From positions 1 through 42,706 of the forward strand of contig DATMGU010000021.1 in the NCBI GenBank assembly GCA_035555315.1: a DNA stretch of 42,706 nt. The letters are read 5' to 3'. The stretch is from DATMGU01 sp035555315. GTDB lineage: Bacteria > Pseudomonadota > Alphaproteobacteria > ATCC43930 > CGMCC-115725. Within the stretch, counting starts at the first letter, position 1, and the number at the start of each line of letters is the position of its first letter. Of the stretch, positions 16,742-27,417 are shown in pieces. The translations under genes and the position numbers were made by a program. The notes under the pieces were generated by a model that was given only the letters and a program-made list of their open reading frames with translations, had not been told where the DNA came from and did no database searches.

Positions 16742-18289
16742 ATGACCCGACGCCCCCGTTCCTTCTCCCCCAAATCACCCCAAACACGCTCTCCGGTGGC
16801 TGCCGCCGCCGCGACGAGATCTCGGCAGCAGCTGGACCCGGCGTTTCGCTTGGCCATGATCGTCGTGCTGGGCGCCACCTTCCTGCGCGTGCTGTGGCTG
16901 GGATCGGCCTCGATCGATCTTTATCCGGACGAGGCGCAGTACTGGGTCTGGTCCAAGCACCTCGACTGGGGCTATTTCTCCAAGCCACCGCTGGTCGCCT
17001 GGGTGATCGCGCTGACCAACGCGCTGTTCGGCGACAGTGATATCGGCACCAAGATCGCGGCGCCGTTCTTCCATGCCGGCACCAGCATGGTGGTCTACGC
17101 GATCGGCACGCGGCTCTACGATCGACGGGTCGGCTGCTGGTCGGCGATCGCCTTCGTCACCCTGCCGGCGGTATCGCTCTCGGCGATCATCATATCGACC
17201 GATGTGCCGCTGTTGTTCTTTTGGTCCTTGGCGCTGTACGGCTTCGTGCGGGCGCGTGAGCCGGGGGCTCGACTCGGCTGGTGGGCGCTGGTCGGCGTCG
17301 CCGGCGGTCTGGGTCTCCTGTCGAAATACGCCATGGGCTTTTGGCTCGGCTCGGCGGTTCTCTATCTGGCGGCGCTGCGTGACGAGCGCCGGCACCTGAA
17401 GCCGTTCCTGGCAGCGGTGATCCTGGCCGCGGCGATCTATGCGCCCAACCTCGCCTGGAACGCCGCCCATGGCTTCGTCAGCTACAAGCATACCGAGGCC
17501 AACGCCAACCTGTCCGGCCCGCTGTTCCATCCCATGGCCTTTCTGGAATTCGCGGGGTCTCAGTTCGGCGTGTTCGGCCCGGTGTTTCTCGGCTCCCTGC
17601 TGGTGATCCTGGCGAATGCCCGCAGCGTATTCGCCGATCGGCGGGCGCTGGTGCTGGCGGCTTTCGCGCTGCCGACGCTGACCATCATGCTGGTCGAGGC
17701 ATTCCTGGTCCGTGCCCAACCGAACTGGTCGGCGCCGACCTATGTCAGTGCCACGATCCTGGTGGTGGCGTGGCTGATGGCACGAGGCCGGGATAACTGG
17801 CTGCAATGGTCGGTGGTCGGCCATGTCTTCGCGGCGGTGCTCGTGCTGGGCGCCGCGGATCTCGCCAAGGCGGTACAGCTGCCACTGCCTGGGCCATGGG
17901 AGCCGCTGCACCGGCTGCGCGGCTGGCACACGCTCGGGCGTGGCGTCGCCGATCTGCGGATGCGTTACCCCACCCTACCGCTGATGAGCGACGACCGGGA
18001 ATATATGGCGGCGCTGATCTACTACATGCAGCCCCACCCGTTCGACATGGTGAAATGGAACATCTCGCCGCGCATCGGTGACGGCTTCGACATGACCCAG
18101 CGCATCGCCGATGTGCCGGGGCAGAGCTTTCTCTATGTGACGCCGAACGACGCTACCGGCGTGTTCCCCTATTTCACCGACCATCGTCAGGTCGCCCGGA
18201 TCACCGTCCCGATCGGCAGCGACCTCGCCCCCCGGCATGTCGACGTCTACGAGTTGAACGGCTTCAAGGGGTTCGGCACACCCCATTAA
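16742..18289 (+). CDS. GT39/ArnT-type membrane glycosyltransferase
   Basis: 515 residues from ATG 16742; the frame is open from 16658 but lacks a better start. The first loop after TM1 carries 'DLYPDEAQYWVWSKHLDWGYFSKPPLVAW', the acidic 'DE' motif plus aromatic stretch that marks the dolichyl-phosphate-mannose/ArnT (PMT_2) superfamily, in which Asp is catalytic. About nine to eleven hydrophobic segments follow, then a C-terminal soluble part (about residues 400-515). Such enzymes transfer a sugar from an undecaprenyl-phosphate carrier to lipid A, protein or another envelope acceptor at the periplasmic face. Donor and acceptor are unknown. The stop codon overlaps the stop of the convergent double-PAP2 gene (TTAA at 18286-18289), so the two transcripts must overlap. 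Confidence 0.88.
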   Translation: MTRRPRSFSPKSPQTRSPVAAAAATRSRQQLDPAFRLAMIVVLGATFLRVLWLGSASIDLYPDEAQYWVWSKHLDWGYFSKPPLVAWVIALTNALFGDSDIGTKIAAPFFHAGTSMVVYAIGTRLYDRRVGCWSAIAFVTLPAVSLSAIIISTDVPLLFFWSLALYGFVRAREPGARLGWWALVGVAGGLGLLSKYAMGFWLGSAVLYLAALRDERRHLKPFLAAVILAAAIYAPNLAWNAAHGFVSYKHTEANANLSGPLFHPMAFLEFAGSQFGVFGPVFLGSLLVILANARSVFADRRALVLAAFALPTLTIMLVEAFLVRAQPNWSAPTYVSATILVVAWLMARGRDNWLQWSVVGHVFAAVLVLGAADLAKAVQLPLPGPWEPLHRLRGWHTLGRGVADLRMRYPTLPLMSDDREYMAALIYYMQPHPFDMVKWNISPRIGDGFDMTQRIADVPGQSFLYVTPNDATGVFPYFTDHRQVARITVPIGSDLAPRHVDVYELNGFKGFGTPH

Positions 18290-19800
18290 GGAGTGGCTGA
18301 AGCGGTCGTCCGCGGGCCACCGAAGCCCAGTCGGCGGCGCCAGGGGATGCGGGGACGCGGTGCCGCGACGCCGGCCGCCGCGTCGGCGAGGCGGACGCCG
18401 CTGCGTCTGAACACACCCTCGACATACCAGGTGACCAAGATTGCGATATAGGCGGCGCCGATCGTATCGCTTACGTAATGAGCGGTGACGCCGACCCTGC
18501 TCAACGCGATCAAGCCGGCGAAGATCGCATAGGCGGCGACATGGCGTGGCCAGATGGCATAGAGCGCCGCCGCCAAGGCCACGCTGTTGGCGACATGGCC
18601 GGACGGAAACGACCAGTGGTCGGCGCGGAAGGCCAGGCCGCCCCAGGTGAACAAATGCTCGCTGAACCACAGTTTCGGCCGGGTGCGGCCGACCAGTATC
18701 TTGATGAGATCGGCGGCGAGACCGCTCGCCGCGACCGAGCAGAATACGAAGAGCGGCAACGTCGACCAGGCGGTCAGCCGTTCGCGCCAAACCGCGAAGC
18801 GTGCCGACCGGGCGGCGACCTGGGCGCCGATGAACAGGATCGCGGCGAGTTCCAGCCAACCCTCGGCCAAGCCGAATTGAGTGATCCAGCGCAGCCAGTT
18901 CACCAGTCGGTCGTCATAGGCGTGGAAATATTCGGCGAGCGGTCGATCGACCCGCAGGATCGATAGTAGGATCGCGGCCACGGTCGCGCCGGTCACCAGG
19001 CCGAAGCGAGGCAGGGGCCGCGACCACCATACGGGCAATCGTCGGATGGCCGATCGATAGGCCACGCCGAAACGGGCGGTCGACCGGGTGACCCAGGGTG
19101 CTGCCAAACCGTCGCGCTCGACGATCCAGCGGTGCAGCAGCCAGGCCAGCAGGGCCATGAACAACCCGGCGAAGATCGTATCGGACAGGAAATGCGCGCC
19201 CTGGGCGATCCTCGCCACGCCGACGAACGCGCCGAAAGCCACCGCCGCCGTGGCGGCCAGCCGGCGACGCCGACCGGGCGGCACCAGGAACGCGAAAGCG
19301 ATGAGCGAGAAGGCCATGGCGCCGTGGCCCGAAACGAACGAGCAATTGCTGGTGCATTGATCGACCGGCCAGGGCAAGGGCGGCGTGAAGTTCATCCGAC
19401 CGCCGAATTCCGTGACCTGGCTGGGCCGCGCGCGTCCCCAATGATCCTTCAGCACGGTGTTGGTCAGCAATCCGGGGCCGAGCGCCACCATCAGCAGCAG
19501 GAAACTGGCGAACCGTCGATCGAACCGGCCGAGCGGGCGATCCATGACCAGAGTCACAGCCAGAAACATCAGCAAGGCGAGGACGAGATAGCGGGTCAGC
19601 CGGGGCAGTTCCCCGTAGGCCCAATGAAACGGCGGCCATTCACTCAGGAAGAAGCCGCTGTCCGGCCGATAGAAGAGGCCGGATACCCAAAGGTCCAGGC
19701 CGGGAAACAGATCGAACAACGCGAAGCTGGCCAGGATCGCGGCGACGAGGACGAGCGGCACCCGCCAGGGCGCGAGGCGATCGGGCAGGGTCACGGTCAT
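18286..19800 (-). CDS. Double PAP2-superfamily phosphatase
   Basis: 504 residues from Met at 19800. Two complete PAP2 (phosphatidic acid phosphatase type 2) domains lie in one chain. Domain 1: KxxxxxxRP at 118-126 (KDHWGRARP), SGH at 157-159, and Arg197/His203/Asp207. Domain 2: KILVGRTRP at 367-375, PSGH at 399-402 and SRVGVTAHYVSD with Arg435/His441/Asp445. Each domain has its own set of membrane segments, about twelve in all. PAP2 enzymes dephosphorylate lipid phosphates such as undecaprenyl diphosphate, phosphatidate or lipid A. Fusion of two intact copies is unusual. It follows the ELM1-like gene by only 5 bases, so the two form an operon. The C-terminal 35 residues are basic. Confidence 0.9.
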   Translation of the reverse strand: MTVTLPDRLAPWRVPLVLVAAILASFALFDLFPGLDLWVSGLFYRPDSGFFLSEWPPFHWAYGELPRLTRYLVLALLMFLAVTLVMDRPLGRFDRRFASFLLLMVALGPGLLTNTVLKDHWGRARPSQVTEFGGRMNFTPPLPWPVDQCTSNCSFVSGHGAMAFSLIAFAFLVPPGRRRRLAATAAVAFGAFVGVARIAQGAHFLSDTIFAGLFMALLAWLLHRWIVERDGLAAPWVTRSTARFGVAYRSAIRRLPVWWSRPLPRFGLVTGATVAAILLSILRVDRPLAEYFHAYDDRLVNWLRWITQFGLAEGWLELAAILFIGAQVAARSARFAVWRERLTAWSTLPLFVFCSVAASGLAADLIKILVGRTRPKLWFSEHLFTWGGLAFRADHWSFPSGHVANSVALAAALYAIWPRHVAAYAIFAGLIALSRVGVTAHYVSDTIGAAYIAILVTWYVEGVFRRSGVRLADAAAGVAAPRPRIPWRRRLGFGGPRTTASATP

Positions 19801-19811
19801 CGGGGTCACGG
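19788..19811. repeat. Short duplication at the ELM1/PAP2 junction
   Basis: GGGTCACGG occurs at 19788-19796 and again at 19803-19811, a period of 15. The second copy contains the ELM1-like gene's stop codon (minus strand, 19806-19808) and the first lies inside the start of the PAP2 gene. Confidence 0.55.
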
Positions 19812-20813
19812 CCACAAGCGGCACTCCTCCATGCGGGCGCGGATCGCCGCCGCCGCGATTGCCGTGTCGTCGCGCACTGCGTACTCCCATTCGCTCAGTT
19901 GACCGGTGAAATCCCGGGTGATGCCGGCGGCGTACATGGCGGCATGAAAACGGCGGAATTTAGCCGAACCGCCATCCAGCCGGATGACATGGACCGGCTT
20001 GCCGGTGGCGGCGGCCTCGCTGATCATCGACACCGAATCCTCGGTCGCGAGGATCGCATCGGCGAGGGCGAGATAGCCGAAATAAGGGTTCTCCCCGGCA
20101 CCGTCCCAGATCTCCGCCGGCAGGCCGGCGAGACCGGTACGCAGGATCCGCTCGGCTTCGGGACCGGTTCGGCGTGACGGGGTGATCAGCAAGCCGGCGC
20201 CGTCCCGCTGGGCCAGCCTGGCAAGATCGGCGGTGATCGCCGCCATGCGCTCGGGCGCTAGCCCATAGCTGCCATTGCCGCCACCGATCAGCACGGCGAC
20301 CAGCGGACGCGGCAAATGGGCGAAGCGTGGCGCCCAGCGGATCCGCGCCTCGTCCAGCTTCGCGGCGGTGACGCGGTGGACGGCGCCGCGTGACAACAGC
20401 ACATTGGGGCCGCGCAGCCGATCATGTTCCGGCACGATCATGAGATCGAAGCGCCGGGCCGATAGCTTGGGATCCTGGATCTGGACCGCGAGACACGCAC
20501 CGGCCGCGCGTCGAATAGCGAGGGCCGGGGCCGCGGCCCGCCCGCCCGCCGCGATCACCAGGCGCGGCCAGGGCGGCAGCAGCCGGTCGCCGGCCCCGCC
20601 CGGGGCATTGAGGGCGGCGTACCATAACGACGGTGGCAGGGCGCGCCAGGGCCAGCGGATCTCCAGTCGCTTCTCGGTGAAGGGCAGGCCGACCGCTTCG
20701 GCGACGCCGATCACCTGGTTGCGCAAGCCCACTTTGCCGTCATGCAGCACCCAGACCGGCGCGTCGGCGATACCTGCGGCGGAGGCGTCGTTGCGGCTGG
20801 TCACCGATCCCAT
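19806..20813 (-). CDS. ELM1-like (DUF1022) protein, probable GT-B fold
   Basis: 335 residues. It matches the bacterial family named after plant ELM1 (mitochondrial fission factor): 'VWVLHDGKVGLRNQVIGVAEAVGL' near the N-terminus, 'PRLVIAAGGRAAAPALAIRR', 'VQIQDPKL', 'FDLMIVPEHDRL', 'VLIGGGNGSYGLAPERM', 'LLITPSRRTGPEAERIL' and 'LATEDSVSMISEAAATGKPVHVI'. The last of these resembles the nucleotide-sugar/phosphate site of GT-B glycosyltransferases, so a sugar-transfer role is plausible. No membrane segment. It leads an operon with the double-PAP2 phosphatase, which suggests work on a lipid-linked intermediate. The bacterial function is not established as far as I know. Confidence 0.88.
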   Translation of the reverse strand: MGSVTSRNDASAAGIADAPVWVLHDGKVGLRNQVIGVAEAVGLPFTEKRLEIRWPWRALPPSLWYAALNAPGGAGDRLLPPWPRLVIAAGGRAAAPALAIRRAAGACLAVQIQDPKLSARRFDLMIVPEHDRLRGPNVLLSRGAVHRVTAAKLDEARIRWAPRFAHLPRPLVAVLIGGGNGSYGLAPERMAAITADLARLAQRDGAGLLITPSRRTGPEAERILRTGLAGLPAEIWDGAGENPYFGYLALADAILATEDSVSMISEAAATGKPVHVIRLDGGSAKFRRFHAAMYAAGITRDFTGQLSEWEYAVRDDTAIAAAAIRARMEECRLWP

Positions 20814-20917
20814 GTTTTCATTTCAACCACATAACCAAGCTCAATCGATCCGCGCGTCTTGGCGTCGCGTCGCATCTTGTAATATAATTGCGTGAAACTT
20901 CGGGAGGGTAGGCCTGT

Positions 20918-21400
20918 ATGCCGCGTATCAAGCTCGACAAGATCGATCGGCGGATTTTGCGCGATCTGCAAAGCGACGGTCGCATGACGAATGTCGAGTT
21001 GGCCAAGCGCGCCGGTATTTCGGCGCCGCCGTGTCTGCGCCGCGTTCGCGCGCTGGAAGAGGCGGGATATATCAAAGGATATCGAGCGATCGTCGACGCC
21101 GAGGCCCTGGGTTTTGGTGTCACCGTGTTCGCCCAGGTCGGGCTGTCCAGCCAGGCCGAGGTCGATCTCAAGGCCTTCGAGGACCTGGTCGCGACCTGGC
21201 CACAGGTGCGCGAGGCCAACATGCTGGCCGGCGAAACCGATTTTCTGCTGAAGATCGTCGCCGAAGACTGGGACAGCTACCATCGCTTCCTGACGACTCG
21301 GCTGACGACGGCGCCTAACGTCAGCCATGTGAAATCCGCGCTGGCGATCCGGACCAGCAAGTCGGAAGGCGGCGTGCCGATCGATATCGCGGCCGATTAA
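20918..21400 (+). CDS. Lrp/AsnC-family transcriptional regulator
   Basis: 160 residues, standard. An N-terminal helix-turn-helix ('LDKIDRRILRDLQSDGRMTNVELAKRAGIS', 'CLRRVRALEEAGYIKGY') and a C-terminal RAM/ligand domain ('VTVFAQVGLSSQ', 'ANMLAGETDFLLKIVAEDWDSYHRFL'). It is of the larger Lrp type (leucine-responsive-like). In many alphaproteobacteria such a gene sits next to trxB; here the two are some 6.4 kb apart. Divergent from the ELM1 operon by 104 bases, so it might regulate it, but no operator was recognised. The gene ends in an 18-base duplication that repeats its stop codon in frame. Confidence 0.93.
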   Translation: MPRIKLDKIDRRILRDLQSDGRMTNVELAKRAGISAPPCLRRVRALEEAGYIKGYRAIVDAEALGFGVTVFAQVGLSSQAEVDLKAFEDLVATWPQVREANMLAGETDFLLKIVAEDWDSYHRFLTTRLTTAPNVSHVKSALAIRTSKSEGGVPIDIAAD

Positions 21401-21426
21401 AAACAGTCGGCCGATTAAAAACAGTC
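21391..21426. repeat. 18-bp perfect tandem duplication over the lrp stop codon
   Basis: Two identical 18-base copies (21391-21408, 21409-21426). The first contains the real TAA (21398-21400); the second repeats an in-frame TAA 18 bases later. The terminator hairpin starts at the next base. Confidence 0.93.
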
Positions 21427-21457
21427 GGGGTGACGCCGGATGGTCCGGCGTCACCCC
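21427..21457. terminator. Bidirectional terminator between lrp and greA
   Basis: A perfect 14-base stem, GGGGTGACGCCGGA (21427-21440) with its complement (21444-21457), and a 3-base loop. The A-rich left flank gives a T-rich tail for the minus-strand greA transcript; there is no T run on the plus side. Confidence 0.85.
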
Positions 21458-21459
21458 GG

Positions 21460-21933
21460 CTATTGATAAGCGACCTTGACCACCTCGTAGGATTTGGCAC
21501 CGCGCGGCGTCGCCACCTCTACGTTTTCGCCGAGCTGCTTGCCGATCAGCGCCCTGCCCAGTGGCGAGGTCACCGATAGCAAGCCCTGCTTGATATCGGC
21601 TTCATCCTCGCCGACCAGCTGGTAGGTGGTTTCCTCGTCGCTGTCTTCATCGGCGAGGCGAACCGTGGCGCCGAACTTGATGGCGGTGCCGTTGAGCTTG
21701 CTGACGTCGATCACCTCGGCTCGGGCGATCTTGTCCTCGAGCTCCAGCACCCGGCCCTCGATGAAGGATTGTCGTTCGCGCGCCGCATGATACTCGGCGT
21801 TCTCCGACAGGTCGCCATGCTCACGTGCTTCGGCGATCGCCCGGATAACGGCGGGCCGATCAAAATTCTTGAGCCGGCGAAGTTCGTCTTGCAGCCGTGT
21901 AAAGCCGCCCTCGGTCATGGGAACTCTAATCAT
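21460..21933 (-). CDS. greA: Transcription elongation factor GreA
   Basis: 157 residues, standard. GreA stimulates transcript cleavage by backtracked RNA polymerase. Seen: the N-terminal coiled coil with 'LQDELRRLKNFDRPAVIRAIAEAREHGDLSENAEYHAARERQ' (the acidic tip DLSENAEY is the hallmark) and the C-terminal FKBP-like domain with 'LVGEDEADIKQGLLSVTSPLGRALIGK'. The start at 21933 gives the family's 'MxxVPMT' opening. It follows carB by 87 bases on the same strand, so it probably belongs to the carA-carB-greA transcript, ending at the strong hairpin just past its stop. Confidence 0.97.
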   Translation of the reverse strand: MIRVPMTEGGFTRLQDELRRLKNFDRPAVIRAIAEAREHGDLSENAEYHAARERQSFIEGRVLELEDKIARAEVIDVSKLNGTAIKFGATVRLADEDSDEETTYQLVGEDEADIKQGLLSVTSPLGRALIGKQLGENVEVATPRGAKSYEVVKVAYQ

Positions 21934-22020
21934 TCCGAATTGAGGCCTACATTTTTTGTTGGCGATGCGGCACGTAACGGAGCGTCAACCGGCCGTTGCC
22001 GGGCGACTGTCCAACGCTGG

Positions 22021-25294
<3,274 letters not shown>

Positions 25295-25302
<8 letters not shown>

Positions 25303-26530
25303 TCGCCGCGTGCTCCTCGATCAACCGCATGAACCGCTCGAAGAGGTAATTGCTGTCCTTCGGACCGGGGGAGGCTTCGGGATGGTACTGCACCGAGAAC
25401 ACCGGCTTGCCGTCGATCCGCAGACCCTCGTTGCTTTGGTCGAACAGCGACACATGGGTCTGCGTCACGTCCTTCGGCAGGGTTTCCGGCATGACGCGGA
25501 AGCCGTGGTTCTGGCTGGTGATCTCGACCTTGCCGGTGGTGAGGTCCTTGACCGGCTGGTTGGCGCCGCGATGTCCCAGATCCATTTTCGTGGTCTGCCC
25601 GCCGACCGCGAGGCCGAGCAATTGGTGGCCGAGGCAGATGCCGAACACCGGCACGCCCGAGCCGATCAGTTCTTGCAGGACCGGCACGGCATAGCGGCCG
25701 GTCGCCGCCGGATCGCCGGGGCCGTTCGACAGGAAGATGCCGTCCGGCTGGTGGCGCAGGATATCCGCGGCGGTAGCGTCGGCCGGCACCACGGTCACCC
25801 GGCACCCCAGTGCTGCCAGCTCGCGCAGGATGTTGCGCTTGATGCCGTAATCGATCGCGACGACATGCCGGCTCGGCTTGATCTGGCTGCCATACCCGGT
25901 CACCCGGTCCCAGCGCGACTCGGTCCACTGATAGGTCTGCCGGGTGGTGACGTCGATCGCGAGATCCATGCCTTCGAGACCGGGCCAGGCGACGGCGCGC
26001 GTCGCCAGATCGGCCACATCGATGGCACCATCCGGCGCGTGGCATAGTGTGCCCGATGGCGCGCCGGTGTCGCGGATGTGGCGGGTCAACGCCCGTGTAT
26101 CGACACCCGAGATGCCCACCACGCCATTGGATTTCAGCCAGCTATCGAGCGATTGCGTCGCTCGGTAATTCGATGGCGCGGTGATCGGCTCGCGGATCAC
26201 CAAGCCGCGGGCGGCCGGCGCGGTCGCCTCCAAATCTTCCGGATTGGCCCCCACATTGCCGATATGCGGGAAGGTGAAGGTGATGATCTGTCCGGCATAG
26301 GAGGGGTCGGTCAGGATCTCCTGATATCCGGTGATCGAGGTGTTGAAGCAGACCTCGCCGACCGACACACCGGTGGCGCCGATCCCATAGCCCCAGAACA
26401 CCCGGCCATCGGCCAGCACCAGGGCCGCCGTGGCCCCTTCGGGTTTCGGGCTGGCGGGCTTCGGGGCACTTCGCGGGACGGAACGGGTGGGCGAGGCCGC
26501 CAGGGAGGCGGTGGAAGCGGTCTCGGACAT
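25295..26530 (-). CDS. carA: Carbamoyl-phosphate synthase small subunit
   Basis: 411 residues. The start at 26530 is set by AAAGGAGG six bases upstream; the frame remains open to 26599 without support. CarA is the glutaminase that delivers ammonia to CarB. Residues 1-35 are a Ser/Pro/Ala-rich extension not found in short homologues. The N-terminal CPSase domain includes 'GYGIGATGVSVGEVCFNTSITGYQEILTDPSYAGQI' in overlapping phrases, and the class-I amidotransferase triad is complete: Cys299 in 'FGICLGHQLLG', His383 and Glu385 in 'QYHPEASPGP'. First gene of the carA-carB-greA run, divergent from yqeY. Confidence 0.97.
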
Positions 26531-26805
26531 CGGTTCCTCCTTTCCGTCGATACGTGCCGGCCGTTGCGTGCCGGCGAAGCGGCCCAGGCCTGTTGGCACG
26601 CATCAGGGTTCGCGCGCTGAAACACCGGACCACGCGCCGGTCTGTCCAGGGCTAATCGAGCTTACACGAATTGATCCGCCGGACGCATGGTCGCGGCAGG
26701 TCATGGTTGAGTAGTCCGGCGGTTCACCCCCGTCAATCTCCTGTTGCAGGACGGCGTCGTTCCGGCGCGCAGGGCTGTCATGTGCCGGCCGTCATAATAT
26801 CCATG

Positions 26806-26835
26806 TCGGGGCCCTTGGAATCGGGGCCCATGGAA
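26806..26835. repeat. 15-bp tandem duplication in the carA/yqeY spacer
   Basis: Two adjacent copies of TCGGGGCCCWTGGAA (26806-26820, 26821-26835), 14 of 15 identical. It lies between the candidate carA -10 and the yqeY promoter, so it could change the spacing of upstream elements. Confidence 0.88.
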
Positions 26836-26836
26836 T

Positions 26837-26865
26837 TTGCCTTGCACCGATCGGTTCATTAGGAT
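26837..26865 (+). promoter_or_regulatory. Putative promoter for yqeY-dnaG-rpoD
   Basis: TTGCCT (26837-26842), 17-base spacer, TAGGAT (26860-26865). About 50 bases before the yqeY ATG, which has CTGGAGG as ribosome-binding site. Confidence 0.5.
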
Positions 26866-26916
26866 CTCTAGCCCGCCAAACCACCCGTCCCATCCCTTCT
26901 GGAGGATTACCCGACC

Positions 26917-27375
26917 ATGCTGCGTCAGACGCTGAGCGAGGCCCTGAAGACGGCGATGAAGGCCCGTGATCAGCGTGCGACGTCGACCTTGCGGATGATC
27001 CTCGCCGCCTTGAAGGACAAGGACATCGCAGCACGAGGCACCGGCAACGCCGAGGGCATTGGCGAACCCGACATCCTCGGCATGCTGCAGGGCATGGTGA
27101 AGCAGCGCCGGGACAGCATCACGCTCTACCAGCAGGGCAATCGCCCGGACCTGGTCGAGCAGGAGGCCGCCGAGATCGTCATCATCGAGGGCTTCCTGCC
27201 GCAGCAGCTATCCGGCGAGGCGATGGGTGCCGCGATCCGTCACACCATCGGCGAGATCGGCGCGGCCGGCATCAAGGATATGGGCCGCACCATGGCGGCG
27301 CTGAAGGAACGGTATAGCGGCCAGATGGATTTCCAGAAGGCCAGCGCCGAGGTCAAGCAACTGCTCACCGCCTAA
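26917..27375 (+). CDS. yqeY: GatB/YqeY-domain protein
   Basis: 152 residues. It matches the free-standing YqeY family: 'LRQTLSEALKTAMKARDQRATSTLRMILAALKDKDIAARG' opening in overlapping phrases, then 'GMLQGMVKQRRDSITLYQQGNRPDLVEQEAAEI', 'LPQQLSGEA' and 'GIKDMGRTMAALKERYSGQMDF'. The domain is homologous to the tRNA-binding tail of GatB; the free-standing protein has no firmly known role but is often encoded next to dnaG-rpoD, as here (42 bases before dnaG). Cytoplasmic, all-helical. Confidence 0.94.
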   Translation: MLRQTLSEALKTAMKARDQRATSTLRMILAALKDKDIAARGTGNAEGIGEPDILGMLQGMVKQRRDSITLYQQGNRPDLVEQEAAEIVIIEGFLPQQLSGEAMGAAIRHTIGEIGAAGIKDMGRTMAALKERYSGQMDFQKASAEVKQLLTA

Positions 27376-27417
27376 ATCATCTCGCGGCCATCCGACCCGG
27401 AGGTACCCTAGCCCGTC

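Larger units (their letters stand above)
26531..26916. other. Divergent carA/yqeY control region
   Basis: 386 bases. It contains the carA ribosome-binding site, a 15-base tandem duplication (26806-26835), a promoter-like site for yqeY (26837-26865) and, on the minus strand, a TATTAT -10-like element (plus-strand 26794-26799) that may serve carA but has a poor -35. No riboswitch or upstream peptide was recognised. Confidence 0.45.
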
